Assembly (NCBI GenBank): GCA_003344405.1
Contig: NOWV01000014.1
Span: 186,001-250,000, forward strand
Direction of reading: 5' to 3'
Source of the DNA: Trichoplax sp. H2
Lineage: Eukaryota > Placozoa > Uniplacotomia > Trichoplacea
Length of the DNA stretch: 64,000 nt
Positions 40,512 to 52,559 of this stretch are shown piece by piece. The notes below the pieces were generated by a model. The model made no database searches and was not told the DNA's origin. It saw nothing but the letters and a program-made list of their open reading frames with translations. Positions within the stretch are counted from its first letter, which is position 1. Every line of letters starts with the position of its first letter. The position numbers and the translations under genes were made by a program.

Positions 40512-43500
40512 TTAAACAATCAAGACCGATGCTTCTGCAAGCTGTAGTTCAAAGCGCTTTATTGCGGGGTATACTTCGACATTTAGAAATTCATCAACCT
40601 ACAAGATAGAATATTACCAAATTAATTACACTGTTATTCAAATGTTTTTATCGCCTGATAAAAGATATTCCTCAGTTTTAACCTGCTCAGGCGCTCTACC
40701 AATGAACAATTCTGGATTAAGTAAATCATTAAGTGTAGAGTGGATAGGTATAAAATAATCACTTGATTGAATTCTTTCTACCAAATCATTGCTACCCCCT
40801 TCCATTTTAACAACATGGCCAGCTTGGTGTGATAATACTCGTAATTTCTCGTGACATTCCTAACAATAATGTAGGTTATTGCAAATCCAGATAAATACTA
40901 ATTTTTACAAAGTAGCAGCTAAATATACATGACATCATCAAGTAATTTGTTATATTTCTAACAACGCAACAAACCTGTCGATTAGCTCCAGCTTTGACCA
41001 TCGCCATGATAATATTTTCCGTAGCCATAAAAGGCAATTCTTGTATAATCTGCTTATTGATAACCTGTAGTATTTTATATTTATTAGCAGTAAAAACTAA
41101 AAAATAATTAATTCGATTCTTAAGATGAAAATACCTTGGGATAAACTACTAAGCCTTCAAATACATTTTGCATCGTCCGTAGTACACCATCAGCTGTAAG
41201 AAATGCTTCAGTGAGAGTTATACGTCTGTTAGCACTGTCATCGAGAGTTCTTTCGAGCCATTGTACAGCAGCAGTTTGTTGAGCATTTGATACTAAGGTC
41301 ATTAAATGCCTAGCTAATGCACACGCACGCTCACAACGCATCGGATTACGTTTATATGGCATAGCACTTGAACCTGATACCAAATGTTATAACGAAATAC
41401 AAATAATGTTAACAAGCATTGAATTCTATTTAAAACGAAAAAATTAATAAACAACATTACCAATTTGACTTGTTTCAAATGGTTCTTCTAATTGCTTCAT
41501 ATTGGCCAGTAATCGAACATCGGTCGCAATCTATGCCATCAAATTATAATTTATGCATTACTTATTTAATTTTGGAAATAAATTAATTATTAAATGATGA
41601 AGCTACTACGGTAAATGGAATACCTTATGCATGGAAGCTCCTAAACTACTGACGGCATTTAAAATATCTAAGTCTACCTTCCGACTATAAGTCTGTCCAG
41701 TCACGATATAAGCCCTCCAAAGTGAGTAGAATAATTCAATAAAGTTAACATCTATATCAATTTTGAAAGAATCTGCTTTCGGATTACCCTATACTAGTTT
41801 CTTACAATAGCTTATTTAATAATCCTTACTCACGATTGAAATCCTGCCATTTCAGTTACAAGTCTGTCTAATTTTTTAACCTACTCATATCAAATTTATA
41901 TAAAAATACTTCTATAATATAGACTATTTAAGTACTCGCAAATCTAAGAAATGGCAATTAGTCTTCATGTTGTCATAATTTACCTTTTCATGATCGTTGT
42001 TGAATAAAGCTAAGAAGCTAGCTTGAGTGCCAGTCGTACCTTTCACTCCACGAAATCTTAAATCATTTCTTGTTCGAGTTAAATTGCGTAAATCCATAAG
42101 GAGATCGAAAATCCATAACGTTGCACGTTTTCCAAGTGTGGTCAGTTGAGCCGGTCTATTAAGCAGAATAATTTATCATTTGTTAAGAACTGAGCTATTA
42201 GCTTTCAAAATATTTAGCAATCATTATTATTTTTCAATCAACTCTCCATACAAGCAATATGTGTATGGCTAAATATGCACATAATATGTAGTAATAGAGG
42301 CATACGTAAAAATGCACAATCTTTAATTGGTTACTTTATCGTATGTGATCATTACTCTTACTGTAAGTGGGTAAATCCAAGCACAGGTAAATCTTTATAT
42401 TCTTTTGCAAACTTTGCTAGACGGTCGATACATCTTGCAAGCTGATATTACCGAAAAACGTTGAGATTAATATCTTTACTGCAACGACTGGATTTCAAAC
42501 TTTTAAAATGAATTAGAGTCTGCAAAAATTTATGGTATCTACGTATTATTACCTTGGGTAGGATAATATCCAGCGCATTACGTACAATAATTAGGTCCTA
42601 TCAGAATGAACAAAAAATTGATTATAGCAAACCATCAAAATGAAAATCTAAGTTATCCATACTTGTAGACTAGACATTAATAATTGTTCTATAAGCTTAT
42701 AAATTGAAACTTAGACAAACTATCATTGATTGCATACACGACATATAGATTTATACTGTATAATATATCCATTCTATGTGCATCAAAGTCTATCAAAATT
42801 ATTTCAGAACTAGATGCAAGTAATGATGTTTTAGTTATAAACGATTAATAATTAATTGGCTATAATCATTGGGTCGAATAGGGTAGATAGTACGATATTA
42901 TATACTTTACTCCCTATATAACTGAATCACGGAATCGTTTGTAAAAACTGCTGAGCATATCCAATAAAATATACAATAATACTACAGAAGTGGCAATACT
43001 AACAATTACTTCGCTGTATGACAGTTACGGAAAAAAATTTTCAATGATTACTTTGAGATATTCAATTCGATGTATGTGCTTATAATAAGAATAGATTGCT
43101 TGGAATGTACATCGTTGTTAGAATTAAACTCCAAGCTATTTACATTCAGCTACAGTATTCGCGTTTAAAAAATAGGATCAGTTATACCTTCAATTCAATC
43201 GATTATAGAGACTTTGAACAACATGTAATACAAGTGTATGTAAAATCTAGTGCACAAGACTGAAGCTTGGTCTAACTTGCTAGAAAATACATCCATCCGC
43301 TAAAGCTGATGAGCTACAGTACTTCTGTTAACCTACCGCATTATCTGTCACATAACATGATGTTGCTCCAAGGTGAATGATACCAGCAGCTTTAGGGCAA
43401 CATGCAGCAAATGTGTGAACATGAGCCATTACATCATGCCTATATTTATTCTCTTCCTTCTGAGCTAATTCAAAATCAATATGATTGATATTTTCTTCCA

Positions 43501-44531
43501 TCTGCTGTAATTGTTCATCAGTGATATCTAAACCCAATTGCTAAGATAAGAAATAATAACAAATACGCATCGATTACAATAATTTTATTTATCATCAATA
43601 AGAAAACTCATCCTGTAGATATCGTATGTTGGAGATAGAGCAACTTTAATTTCTACTTGAATAATGTTGTTAAATTAGATGAATCATTCTACGCAATACA
43701 GGAAATATACTCGTATGAATACTTTTCTCATTGAAATGATCATCGTATCGAGCTATAGCTGATGACGATGCTTTTATAGATTTATAGTCTATAATCTAGG
43801 TTAAGATGGTAACGTTTTGCTATCGATTAATAATAATAATTGTGTACAGCAAAGCTGTTTGTTCATCGGGAGAGTAGCGTAGTACTATTCGCTTGCTCAT
43901 GTACATTGTACAGTACTGTAGAGTGGAAACTATATTATAAGATTATTATTTTGGTTGATATGCCGTCAATAGAATAGTAGAAGAGTGCATCCAATAGGAA
44001 GAATATGCCACCTATAGTCTAGTAATCGATGGAATTCAATGTTGAACATCATGTACAACGATGGACTCTTTCTCCAAAAAACATTTCCAGCATCAAGACC
44101 TCGCAGATTTGCATGATAGCCTATCGGTCTTCATTTCGGCATCGTTTACAGAGCTCTTGCTATCAAGAAATCAAGATAGACTGTACTGTATACTAGACCT
44201 CGACAATCATACTGTACACCATTTCCTACTACTGTATTGCTAATGGTAGTCTGAGTCCTACACGAACCTGTTGTGCACGAGCTAAAAACCACCACAACTT
44301 GCGCCATTGTGAAAATTTATTTTGATCTGAAAAATTTTGCGACATTTCCTCGCTGCTGTAGCGAGTACTTAAAGGTGTTGCATATCTTGCGTGATCCATT
44401 TGCTCGATACCTTGCCACTGCTGCTCTTCTATCGCCAACGCAATAAGCTGATGAGCTAGTTCTGCCTCTTCGGTAGTGTAGGAGTGCAAAGGTGTGAAAT
44501 TGACAACACCAGTATCCAGTACTGGAGCACA
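40512..44531 (-). CDS. ADSL: Adenylosuccinate lyase (first coding exon unresolved)
   Basis: Fumarase/aspartase-family enzyme that cleaves SAICAR and adenylosuccinate, releasing fumarate, in purine synthesis. Exons on the minus strand include 44268-44531 ([20 protein letters not shown], then [13 protein letters not shown]), 43339-~43541 ([31 protein letters not shown]), ~42556-42600, ~42365-42445 ([10 protein letters not shown]), ~41990-42160 ([18 protein letters not shown]), ~41835-41880, ~41645-41716 ([14 protein letters not shown]), ~41465-41530, ~41135-41375 and several short ones down to 40512. The family signature [14 protein letters not shown] and the FTHLQPAQ motif region are intact. 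The C-terminal pieces ([20 protein letters not shown]) match the human end. The 44531 exon begins in phase 0 after acceptor tcttctag, so an upstream start exon is needed. An ATG at 44594-44596 (MATTLS...) is nearby, but no good in-frame donor was found. Confidence 0.93.
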
Positions 44532-44927
44532 CTAGAAGATATCCTACTGCGAACAGTGCGGTGTTTGCAAATCAACTAGCTAAGCGTTGTAGCCATGATT
44601 GACTGCGGGACAGCGGGACTACGGGACGGGACTGCCTGATTAACGTCTATGATGGATTACGCTTCGGAGATGAGAGGCATAAGACAAGATGCTTTTACGT
44701 TTTGATGACTCAGTGTATCTCTATAAACTACTGGTAGAAGAAGGCCTATCTTCTATGAGTACTTCATAGAGGTTAAAAAAAGAGAAATTTCGCATGCTCC
44801 AAGCTTTCTCTTTTCTAACTCAATCCCAACGTTACTACAGTTACTGTAGTGGGCAGATGACTGCATGGCAAGACGCAACCCGCAAGTACAGTATAACAGT
44901 TGCAGAACAGCAGTACTCTGTAATAAA

Positions 44928-45021
44928 CCTTTTCGATTTTAACTTGATGTTCACAATGATATGGTGAAACATCTTCAAGCATACTGTATCATTGCCAAAC
45001 ATCAAGTTGAAATCGGCAAGG
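44928..45021. mobile_element. Fold-back (MITE-like) element with 24 bp inverted ends
   Basis: Left arm 44928-44951 and right arm 44998-45021 are inverted copies matching at about 21 of 24 positions; the shared core is aacttgatgtt / aacatcaagtt. The 46-base centre is non-coding. No target-site duplication could be fixed by eye. Confidence 0.7.
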
Positions 45022-45323
45022 TCTATAGTACATTCATGAACTACTAAAATACATCTAGTCGTAGTCCCTAGTTCAGTATACAGTAAGCATCCCAGCGCGG
45101 TTGACTAGGATTTGACTTGCTGTCGTTACTATAGCGCGTAATGACACAAATGATGCGTTTCACGGTAAACTTTAAGGCAAGTTCTTTACGCCCGGCACGG
45201 ACGGATTACTGCATGCAATAAACTACTTTTTGCGTATCCCTACATCACGGACTTTTAAATCAAGAGAATGCTAGTATTTGTTCTATCTATTTACTGTACT
45301 ATGGTGGTCAATTCATGTTCCAT

Positions 45324-45376
45324 GGACCACTAGAAGAAGCATTCTTCTACAGTAGTCCATTTTCTTCCAGTGGTCC
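45324..45376. repeat. Small inverted repeat (15 bp arms)
   Basis: ggaccactagaagaa (45324-45338) and ttcttccagtggtcc (45362-45376) pair at 14 of 15 positions around a 23-base loop that itself contains 'attcttctacagtagtcc', partly echoing the arms. Confidence 0.6.
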
Positions 45377-45714
45377 GTCACTAGCCCCACTAGGGCCGAG
45401 AAGTTGTTTACTGTACAGCAGCCAGCTGCCCACTACGTCACCATGTTTACCACGTGATTGATCCCATTAGCCAATACGAGCCGTCTTCGACTGTTCCATT
45501 GTTCATTCTCAGGCTTCCCAAAATAGCTTCAAGCAGTTACGTCACGACGTGGAGCTACACAAAATCCATTTTGCTTTGCTTGTACTGTAGTTCATGAGTG
45601 CGCAATACCATACAGATTGTATGATACTGTGTACTGTATAGTACAGTAGTGATACAGTAGTACTATACTATGCCTACAGTATTGCACCACCGCTATTGTA
45701 CTGTACACTGTAGG

Positions 45715-46031
45715 GCAGATTCTAAAAATGAACAAACATGGTTGACGTCCTTCAGGGTTAACAATCAGATAATTACCATGACAATCCCTGGGCGTAGGCA
45801 TCTCCTCTCCCATTTAACTGGCATCTAAACCATTCGGCGTTTTAGTTTCTAATAATTAGTCTACCATTCGCTTGTTACCAATCAACTTGTCCAGAGCGGC
45901 ATGGCAACCCAATGTTCAGGTAAATCAATACGTACGTAATATACGAAGATGGATTAAGGGCTGACGCCCAATATCCAAAATAATCCAACGAAAACCAGCG
46001 TTTTCTTTTGCAATGGCATGTCCATTTTGGG
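45715..46031 (-). pseudogene. Exon-like region, possibly discoidin/fucolectin-like, with in-frame stops
   Basis: After a good acceptor (tttttactacag, ending 46032) one minus-strand frame reads HAIAKENAGFRWIILDIGRQ, then, past two stops, LGCHAALDKLIGNKRMVD, and, past further stops, PRDCHGNYLIVNPEGRQPC. The order 'aromatic-ILDIG...R...C.GNYLIV.PEGR...L.I' recalls discoidin or fucolectin lectin domains, but the likeness is by eye only. At least four in-frame stops are present. Some might fall in small introns; otherwise this is a decayed gene piece. Confidence 0.25.
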
Positions 46032-46656
46032 CTGTAGTAAAAATATTCTCACAGGATGAAGTAGATTTTCAATGAAAACAAACTCTTTCCAGCCGATGTT
46101 ACTTAATCTATTCAACTAGTTATGAAATGGATCGAAATAATTGATCAAATTTGTGGGTAATGGCTTCTGTACTGGTATAGGTCCTAGACGTATGGACAAT
46201 ATACAAACATACCAGACCATCAACGGTCTTGACGACGCACTTACTGTTGTACCTGATGGACGTTCTACAGTACATCACGGCCATAATAGTTATTCCTCAT
46301 GCTAACTAATTACATAGAATCAATCGAGTAATATAAACACCGAAAGTAGTCATGGTAGAATAAATCGTTTTGAAAAAACAAGACTTTCTAGACAGGACTA
46401 CATTTTGCTAATAATGAATATATGTACAAGGGATAAACCCTTCTTGACAGGACTACATTTTGGTAATAATTCATGTATGTATAAGGAATAAACCCTTCTT
46501 GACAATCGTCAAATGGAATGTTGTATTGGCCAAAGCTGTTGTTAAGAGACTTGCATAAATTATAGTAACAAGCGATTAGACTCCATTTTAATAAGATGGA
46601 CTGTTTGCCTAATAAGAAGCACCTATACGTATTATACTCAAATAGCATGTTTACTA

Positions 46657-49600
46657 ATGATAATGATTGTTCTCTTAAATCAAGATGACGACTCGGTTAT
46701 TATTTCATCCGATTCGTGTGACCACGGTATTCAAGTTTTGCCATTATGGCAGAGAACTTTTCAATTACATGAGAGTAATCGTCGACAAAGAATTCAAGAA
46801 GATCTAGCCTTGTTACAAACATTTGAAGTCCAACGTCAAGAAAGGTTTGTATAGATACGATTCGATTCACGTATCCTCATCCAGCCATACATATTGACTT
46901 GCATACACCGTGTATACTATACTATACACCAGCCAGAAATGCTATGGCTCTTCACAGAATTAAATGTTTAGATAATTTATGTGTTAGCTTTCATTAGAAA
47001 TATTGATTTCCTTTAATTATTGTTACAATTATAATGAAAGCATAGCGTATTAACGTTTCATTGCTTGTTTAAACTATAGAGAGAAGCAGTCTTACATTCT
47101 TCAGAATCAAATTGATAAAGAATTAAGGTACGGCTATTGTCTCTAATCTTTCTCATCTTCTTTCCTTCATCTGAAAGCTCTGTAGTGTGCAGTATACTAG
47201 TCCAAGACATCAATTATACGATCTCTTTATAAAATGCTTTAGCAGTTCTTTCCTTATCATCCTAGAACCACGTATTTTCTAATCACCTAACTGTTACTTT
47301 ATAATTTTTTTCGCCTTGGACTACCGATAAATTAAAAATATGTCAGATTTCAAAATGCAATCATCGACTCCTCCACACCTACTACACCTACAAAGACGTC
47401 AGCAATATCAAAAGTCCATACTGATATCCAACCTGATGTAAAACTAAGTTACATAGGTTAGTACAAATCAATTATTGACATGGCAGATTTCTCTCATGAA
47501 GTAAATCTGCAGGGCATAGAAACACTGGATCTATTCTATTAAATAAAAAGACTACATTGATTGTAAGTAATATTATCCCATGCTCTTTACATCCTTTAGA
47601 AGAAGTTGAGTTAGAACCAAGCTATGAGAAGTGCAAGGCCAGCTTACCATATGGTGATAATAATCATGTCAATGAGAATAGTCCTCCTAGCTGTAAGTTG
47701 GTATATCACTCAAAATATTACTTTTGTTTTACTTGTAGACTATTCTTCTATTTCTTATCACCTTCACTTAATACTTTGCAAAGATAAAACTAAAATCTTA
47801 AATCAATGTTACTTAGAATACATTTATTACTAAAAAACCATAAGGTCAACTAAATGTCAAAATTTATATTTAACTGATCAGATGAAAATGTCGAGAAACA
47901 CGGTGCTGCTATCGTCGTTACTAGTATTGTGGAGTATGTTAGAACAGAAGATGCTCATGTAAGTAAATATTACTTTTTCTAGATGCTTTTTGCATGCCTT
48001 ATTGCTGACTTATCCAATGTCATAACGTCCCAGCTAGAGTTCATTTTAGTAATTAGGCGATATAAATCACAAAAACTTGCACATATGTTTTATCATTTAA
48101 TTACAAAAATATCCTTTTATTGATATCGAAAATTTTGATTTCGCCCTAGTCCTTCGTCTTCTTAAATTTACTCCATTTCTTATAGAAAAAAGTAATTCTA
48201 TTAAGCTTATATGGGATTACCGGGTGTACATTATTCAATAAACTAATTATATATTATTGCTTAGTTATCATCTTAATTGCTTAGCTTCATTATTGAGAGA
48301 CGCAATGAATAATTAGAAAGAATCGTAAACTTTCAAGATAGTCTACGTAAAAATTAAGGAAATGATTTGCATCCGATTAAAATACAATAACCTTTATGGT
48401 AAATTTCATTCAAGCGTAATGCATCTACATGAAATAAACGCTGTAACATATTATTCAACCGCAGGGAATATTACCAAGCAATTTGCCTATCTGTGATTTA
48501 AGTGATAAAGAAAGCGTCAGGTTTGAACTATAGCCAACTTTTAATCGCTAAGTTATCAAAATTAAGAAATGCTATCACAGATTCACTGTCTATTAAGTAT
48601 GTACACATACTTTCACAAGATCGTACAGTAAATTCGAATCCTTTTTTAAATTAATCTATTTTAGGTGTTCCTCATGTTGTAAAATGATTACAATTTTTAA
48701 CGGTACAAGATACACTGGATATGCTTGTAAAGATGATGACGGGAAAAAATATCATATGGAATGCTATTGGAAATTAATCTGTTAGTTTTAGATTATGTCT
48801 CTATCGTTATATTAAATATTTGTTGCTGCAATAATGTAATCATATAATCAATTTCTAATAACTCTACCTAAAAATTATCTCATTATAATTATGACTTATG
48901 ATATTTAGCACCAAAATGCAAGCATTGTCACCTGGAACTAGTTCGTCAGCATGATAAGGTAACCAATTACAACCCGCAATCAAGTTAAAATTAGTGTAGC
49001 GAAAAATAGTTAATGTAAGGGATTACATTACGATTACCCTCTACTGTAATAGAAATGATATTGGCAACATCAACAGTGATCATTATTTACATACTGACCT
49101 AATACTAGCGATTGTGATACAGATTTTATATTACATATTAGCGTAATATATATCTATATGTCTATCATATTACTTCTTGAAGTAACTTCTTCTTTTTTGT
49201 AATGACTCTTGTAAATTTCAGAAATTTAGTGGAATACTAGCAAAATTTAACAACGCCTGGTATCATGTAGAATGCTACGAAGATTACAGCGGTCCTAGGT
49301 AAACAACTACCAGATATACGAGTAGAATAAATTTGCTTACGATTATTTCTATCTAAAAGTTCAGGCACCACTGTAGTTCAATTTATAAAACACCATAATA
49401 GACGCACATACGAGTACTGCTCATGTATCATAAGATCATACATACTTGTAAATATTTATCAACATAGATGATATTGATTAGCTAAGACTATCGTAATCTC
49501 ATCAAAATTGAGCTATTTCTTAATACATAACAATTGTAGTATGTTAATTGCAATTGAGAGTCGAATCGTGATTAATATTTTACGATTTTTGTTTGATTTA

Positions 49601-49928
49601 ATGAGAAACGAAAATAACTTTTTAGTAACAAAGTTAAAATATCATATCTAACCTCTGAAGCTAATAGAAATGATTTTGTTTTATCTATAAAATCGATATC
49701 AGATGTCCAGTATGCTATGACGTTATTCAAGGTTCTCTAAACCAAGCTGAGGGAATACGATGCATCAAAGATAAAAATCAAGTAATGATTATTTTCATAG
49801 AAAGAATAACTATTTAACGTAATCGTAGATGAAATTGTAATACTTATTATTGTATTTCATTACAGGTTTATCATTTTAATTGCTATACCAAAAAAGGGAA
49901 ACGAAATTCTGTTCAATTACCCATTTGA
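46657..49928 (+). CDS. Unnamed protein with three C-terminal CxxC...HxxC zinc modules
   Basis: Exons fitted with consistent phase: first exon ending 46844, then 47080-47127, 47347-47456, (unclear 47.49-47.6 kb), ~47596-47693, ~47887-47958, 48511-48596, 48665-48780, 48909-48958, 49222-49298, 49703-49781, 49866-49928 (TGA). The N-terminal part is polar: DSVIISSDSCDHGIQV, then helical IQEDLALLQTFEVQRQER. The C-terminal part has three similar zinc-ligand sets: CSSC...HMEC, CKHC...HVEC and CPVC...HFNC, each ending in HxxCY. Spacing resembles half-LIM or C2HC fingers, not a complete LIM domain, so I leave the family open. No enzyme domain or membrane segment is seen. The start is uncertain: ATG at 46657 works, but an acceptor at ...taaatcaag (46683) could mean an earlier exon. 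Confidence 0.75.
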
Positions 49929-52034
49929 TCTCCTATAAAGCAAGATATGTACATAACATCATATTTAGATTTAGCGCATATAAATTGGAGATTGCGTTGA
50001 TAAATTCAGATTCATAACATCGAAAAAATTATGCCATACCTTTTCCGGTATATCTATTATTTTGTGTAGATATCTACCTTATTTGTAATTTGCTTGTTCA
50101 ATATAATATTTACTCGATTTGTTTTACGGGTTTACAAGTAAATACGGTTTAAAGAAATTAATATTAAGAATATCTATTTCTTATTGTAAGGTTTCTATAG
50201 GACTTTTTAGTTTCGGTGCGCTTACGCCTGTGAATATATTTAAAATTCTGTATAGTGAACATTTTAAGATGGTTCTAATAATAGTTATTGATTTCGAATA
50301 CAATTCTTATGGCCGCTCATAAAGGCTTCAATCTCTTGAGTAGTTTTGTATGTATAGTTTGAAAACTCAATGAGGTTTTGTTATTAAAATAGTAACTACA
50401 TCCTGCTATAAAAAGATTACACATTTTTCACAAAGAAGATTCAACATTTCGATTTATTATATAATTACGTTGCGATTATAGCTTGGTGCTAGTATTACCT
50501 ATAGTCGCTAATGCCTATGTTTTATTAAAATCATATACTTATCTATAAATATTCTTGACAATGCTGCTAACATATTAGCCCTAAGTTTTCGTTTCCAGAG
50601 TAGATATGTCAATAAAACCACTTACGGCTAAGTAACAATGTTTATTATTCTTGAGTATAAGTATCACTTTGAGGACATGATTATCAACATAATAATAACA
50701 TATAAAGAAATCACACTGACGTAAGCAACCTACGATCCAGTCATCCAGTTTATAAGTACTTAAAAACTGAATAAGAAAGTTTAAATAATGGTTATTGGCT
50801 GCTAATTTACCTCTAAGGTTTTGTGGTTAATAAATAATAGCGATTTTCTTCATTCTTGCATGATTAATATTATGCGCTAATATGATACAAGGTTAGCTTG
50901 AAATTATCGCCATGGAAGTACAATATAGCCCACAGACAATGGGATATTTAAAATATATTTTCAGGTTATACTTTAAACCCCAGATTTATTAAGAGATCAT
51001 ATCTAGTTGATTGCTGCTACAATATCAATTTTATAAAGTATAGTCGATAAACTCTCTACAGAGTAGCTATGATATTAAATACATGACCTAACAAGCCCAT
51101 TGATAATAATTCAGTTGTATTATAATTAGCAGAATCATATAAAATTACCATCTCAGTAGAAATTATTACGCTAACAGGAACAGCTATAGTAAGCCAGTTG
51201 TAAGTATACTGCCTTTTTAGTAGTGATTAAAAATTAAAGTAGTTAAAGGGCTATTTCGAAACTGGAAACTTTAACTCAAATTATCAAGATGTCGACTGAA
51301 CATAGGAGTGCAACATGCTGTACTGTACTCCCTATCTTAACTTATTAAAAAATTCATAAGGCAATCTGCGATGTCTGTAATCTAATATCTCCAACTATAC
51401 AAATCCTCTTGTTATTTGCGGATATATACATTGCACAGTATACTGTATATTTATGCTATTCTTGATGATACTGCCTTCAATATATAATCAACGTTTTTCA
51501 ATATGCATCCACTTTAATAGATCGGCTATACATCAGGCCTAATTTATCATATTATCATTATTTATCCGTAAAGTTCAGAGAAATATCAAACATATTAAAA
51601 AGATTTATATCGCAAAAGTATATTCCATTGCCCTATTACAGTTATCAACTAATCTATTCGCAGTTTTTCAACATTGTATGCAATTAATATTAATCAGATC
51701 AAACAATATTCTTACATGTTTCTGTGTTACTTATTACCATTTGTATCTTATAGATTAGACATACTGTATAATGATTTGACTTTTAAGATACGATACAAGG
51801 CACTCTAGTAAAGTTTTACACCAAAGTTCTACTGTATTTACCGTTAAGTCTTACATATTATGCTACGTCTATTTTACATTGGAGTAGGTATAGCCATATA
51901 GGCTCTTTACTCCAATACGAGCATACTGTAATTCACATATATAAGTATTACTACTTTACCTTCCATCTATAAGATATGACATAGTCTCATTGCTATGTCT
52001 TGCAAGTCTGTAATCCATTAAGTCAACAACTTAG
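49929..52034. other. Gene-free stretch
   Basis: AT-rich DNA with no supported exon, RNA gene or clear repeat. An open frame at 50119-50322 (plus) starts with a non-ATG codon and has no recognisable features. Confidence 0.5.
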
Positions 52035-52499
52035 TCAATTGTATAAATCATAAGAATCTGATACAATTTCTATCTGAACAGGATATGCCGTTATGACAGT
52101 ATCCAACGGAACTAGATAATTTATTTGATGATTAATTTCGTAGTTGGACTTATACGAGCATAACTTCTTCTTTTTCGTCTTTAACTTCTTGCAACTGAAT
52201 GTTGTTAGCGTAATTATACTAGCAATTGCTAGCATCCCACCTCCAGTTTGTAGAAAGGTAAGATGATACGCAAAATGTGGTGATTGGTTATATTTTACAT
52301 TATAGAACGGTAAAATAATAAGCCCAGCAGTAAGAAACATAATACCAACAACGCCTATAACTACGGCAAAGCTGTTAAGAAAAAATCGACAATAGCTGTA
52401 GTGATTATTGCCTGTGATTATTTGATCTCCGACATTACCAAAAAGAACTTCCGGAATAAATTCAGATTCGCTTGTTAGATAGGCTTGCTCCCTTTCCAT
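52035..52499 (-). CDS. Small predicted two-pass membrane protein
   Basis: Single open frame from ATG at 52497-52499 to TGA at 52035, 154 residues, longer than expected by chance in this AT-rich DNA. The N-terminus is acidic (MEREQAYLTSESEFIPEV). Two hydrophobic segments follow: around residues 42-65 (FAVVIGVVGIMFLTAGLIIL) and 83-100 (LQTGGGMLAIASIITLTTF). A basic stretch (KKLKTKKKK) comes directly after the second, which predicts that end in the cytosol. The tail is Tyr/Ile-rich. It could be a tetraspan-like fragment or a lineage-specific protein. No family recognised; an exon of a larger gene is not excluded. Confidence 0.5.
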   Translation of the reverse strand: MEREQAYLTSESEFIPEVLFGNVGDQIITGNNHYSYCRFFLNSFAVVIGVVGIMFLTAGLIILPFYNVKYNQSPHFAYHLTFLQTGGGMLAIASIITLTTFSCKKLKTKKKKLCSYKSNYEINHQINYLVPLDTVITAYPVQIEIVSDSYDLYN

Positions 52500-52559
52500 G
52501 TCGAGATAAAAAATATGAATTATTGTTTTTCGTGAATCCTTAAATAACAAATTAATCTA

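Larger units (their letters stand above)
44597..45700. other. Intergenic DNA with fold-back elements and TACTGTA-type words
   Basis: No gene seen. Two fold-backs (44928-45021 and 45324-45376) are listed separately. From 45610 to 45710 the sequence is crowded with tactgta, tacagta and gtacagt words, several overlapping as small palindromes. Confidence 0.55.

Noticed and set aside
48464-48534. Apparent exon GILPSNLPICDLSDKES in the zinc-module gene ending in a stop, suggesting a frameshift
   Set aside because: Using the acceptor ...agtgataaag at 48510 gives a phase-0 exon that continues correctly into the zinc modules, so no frameshift is needed.
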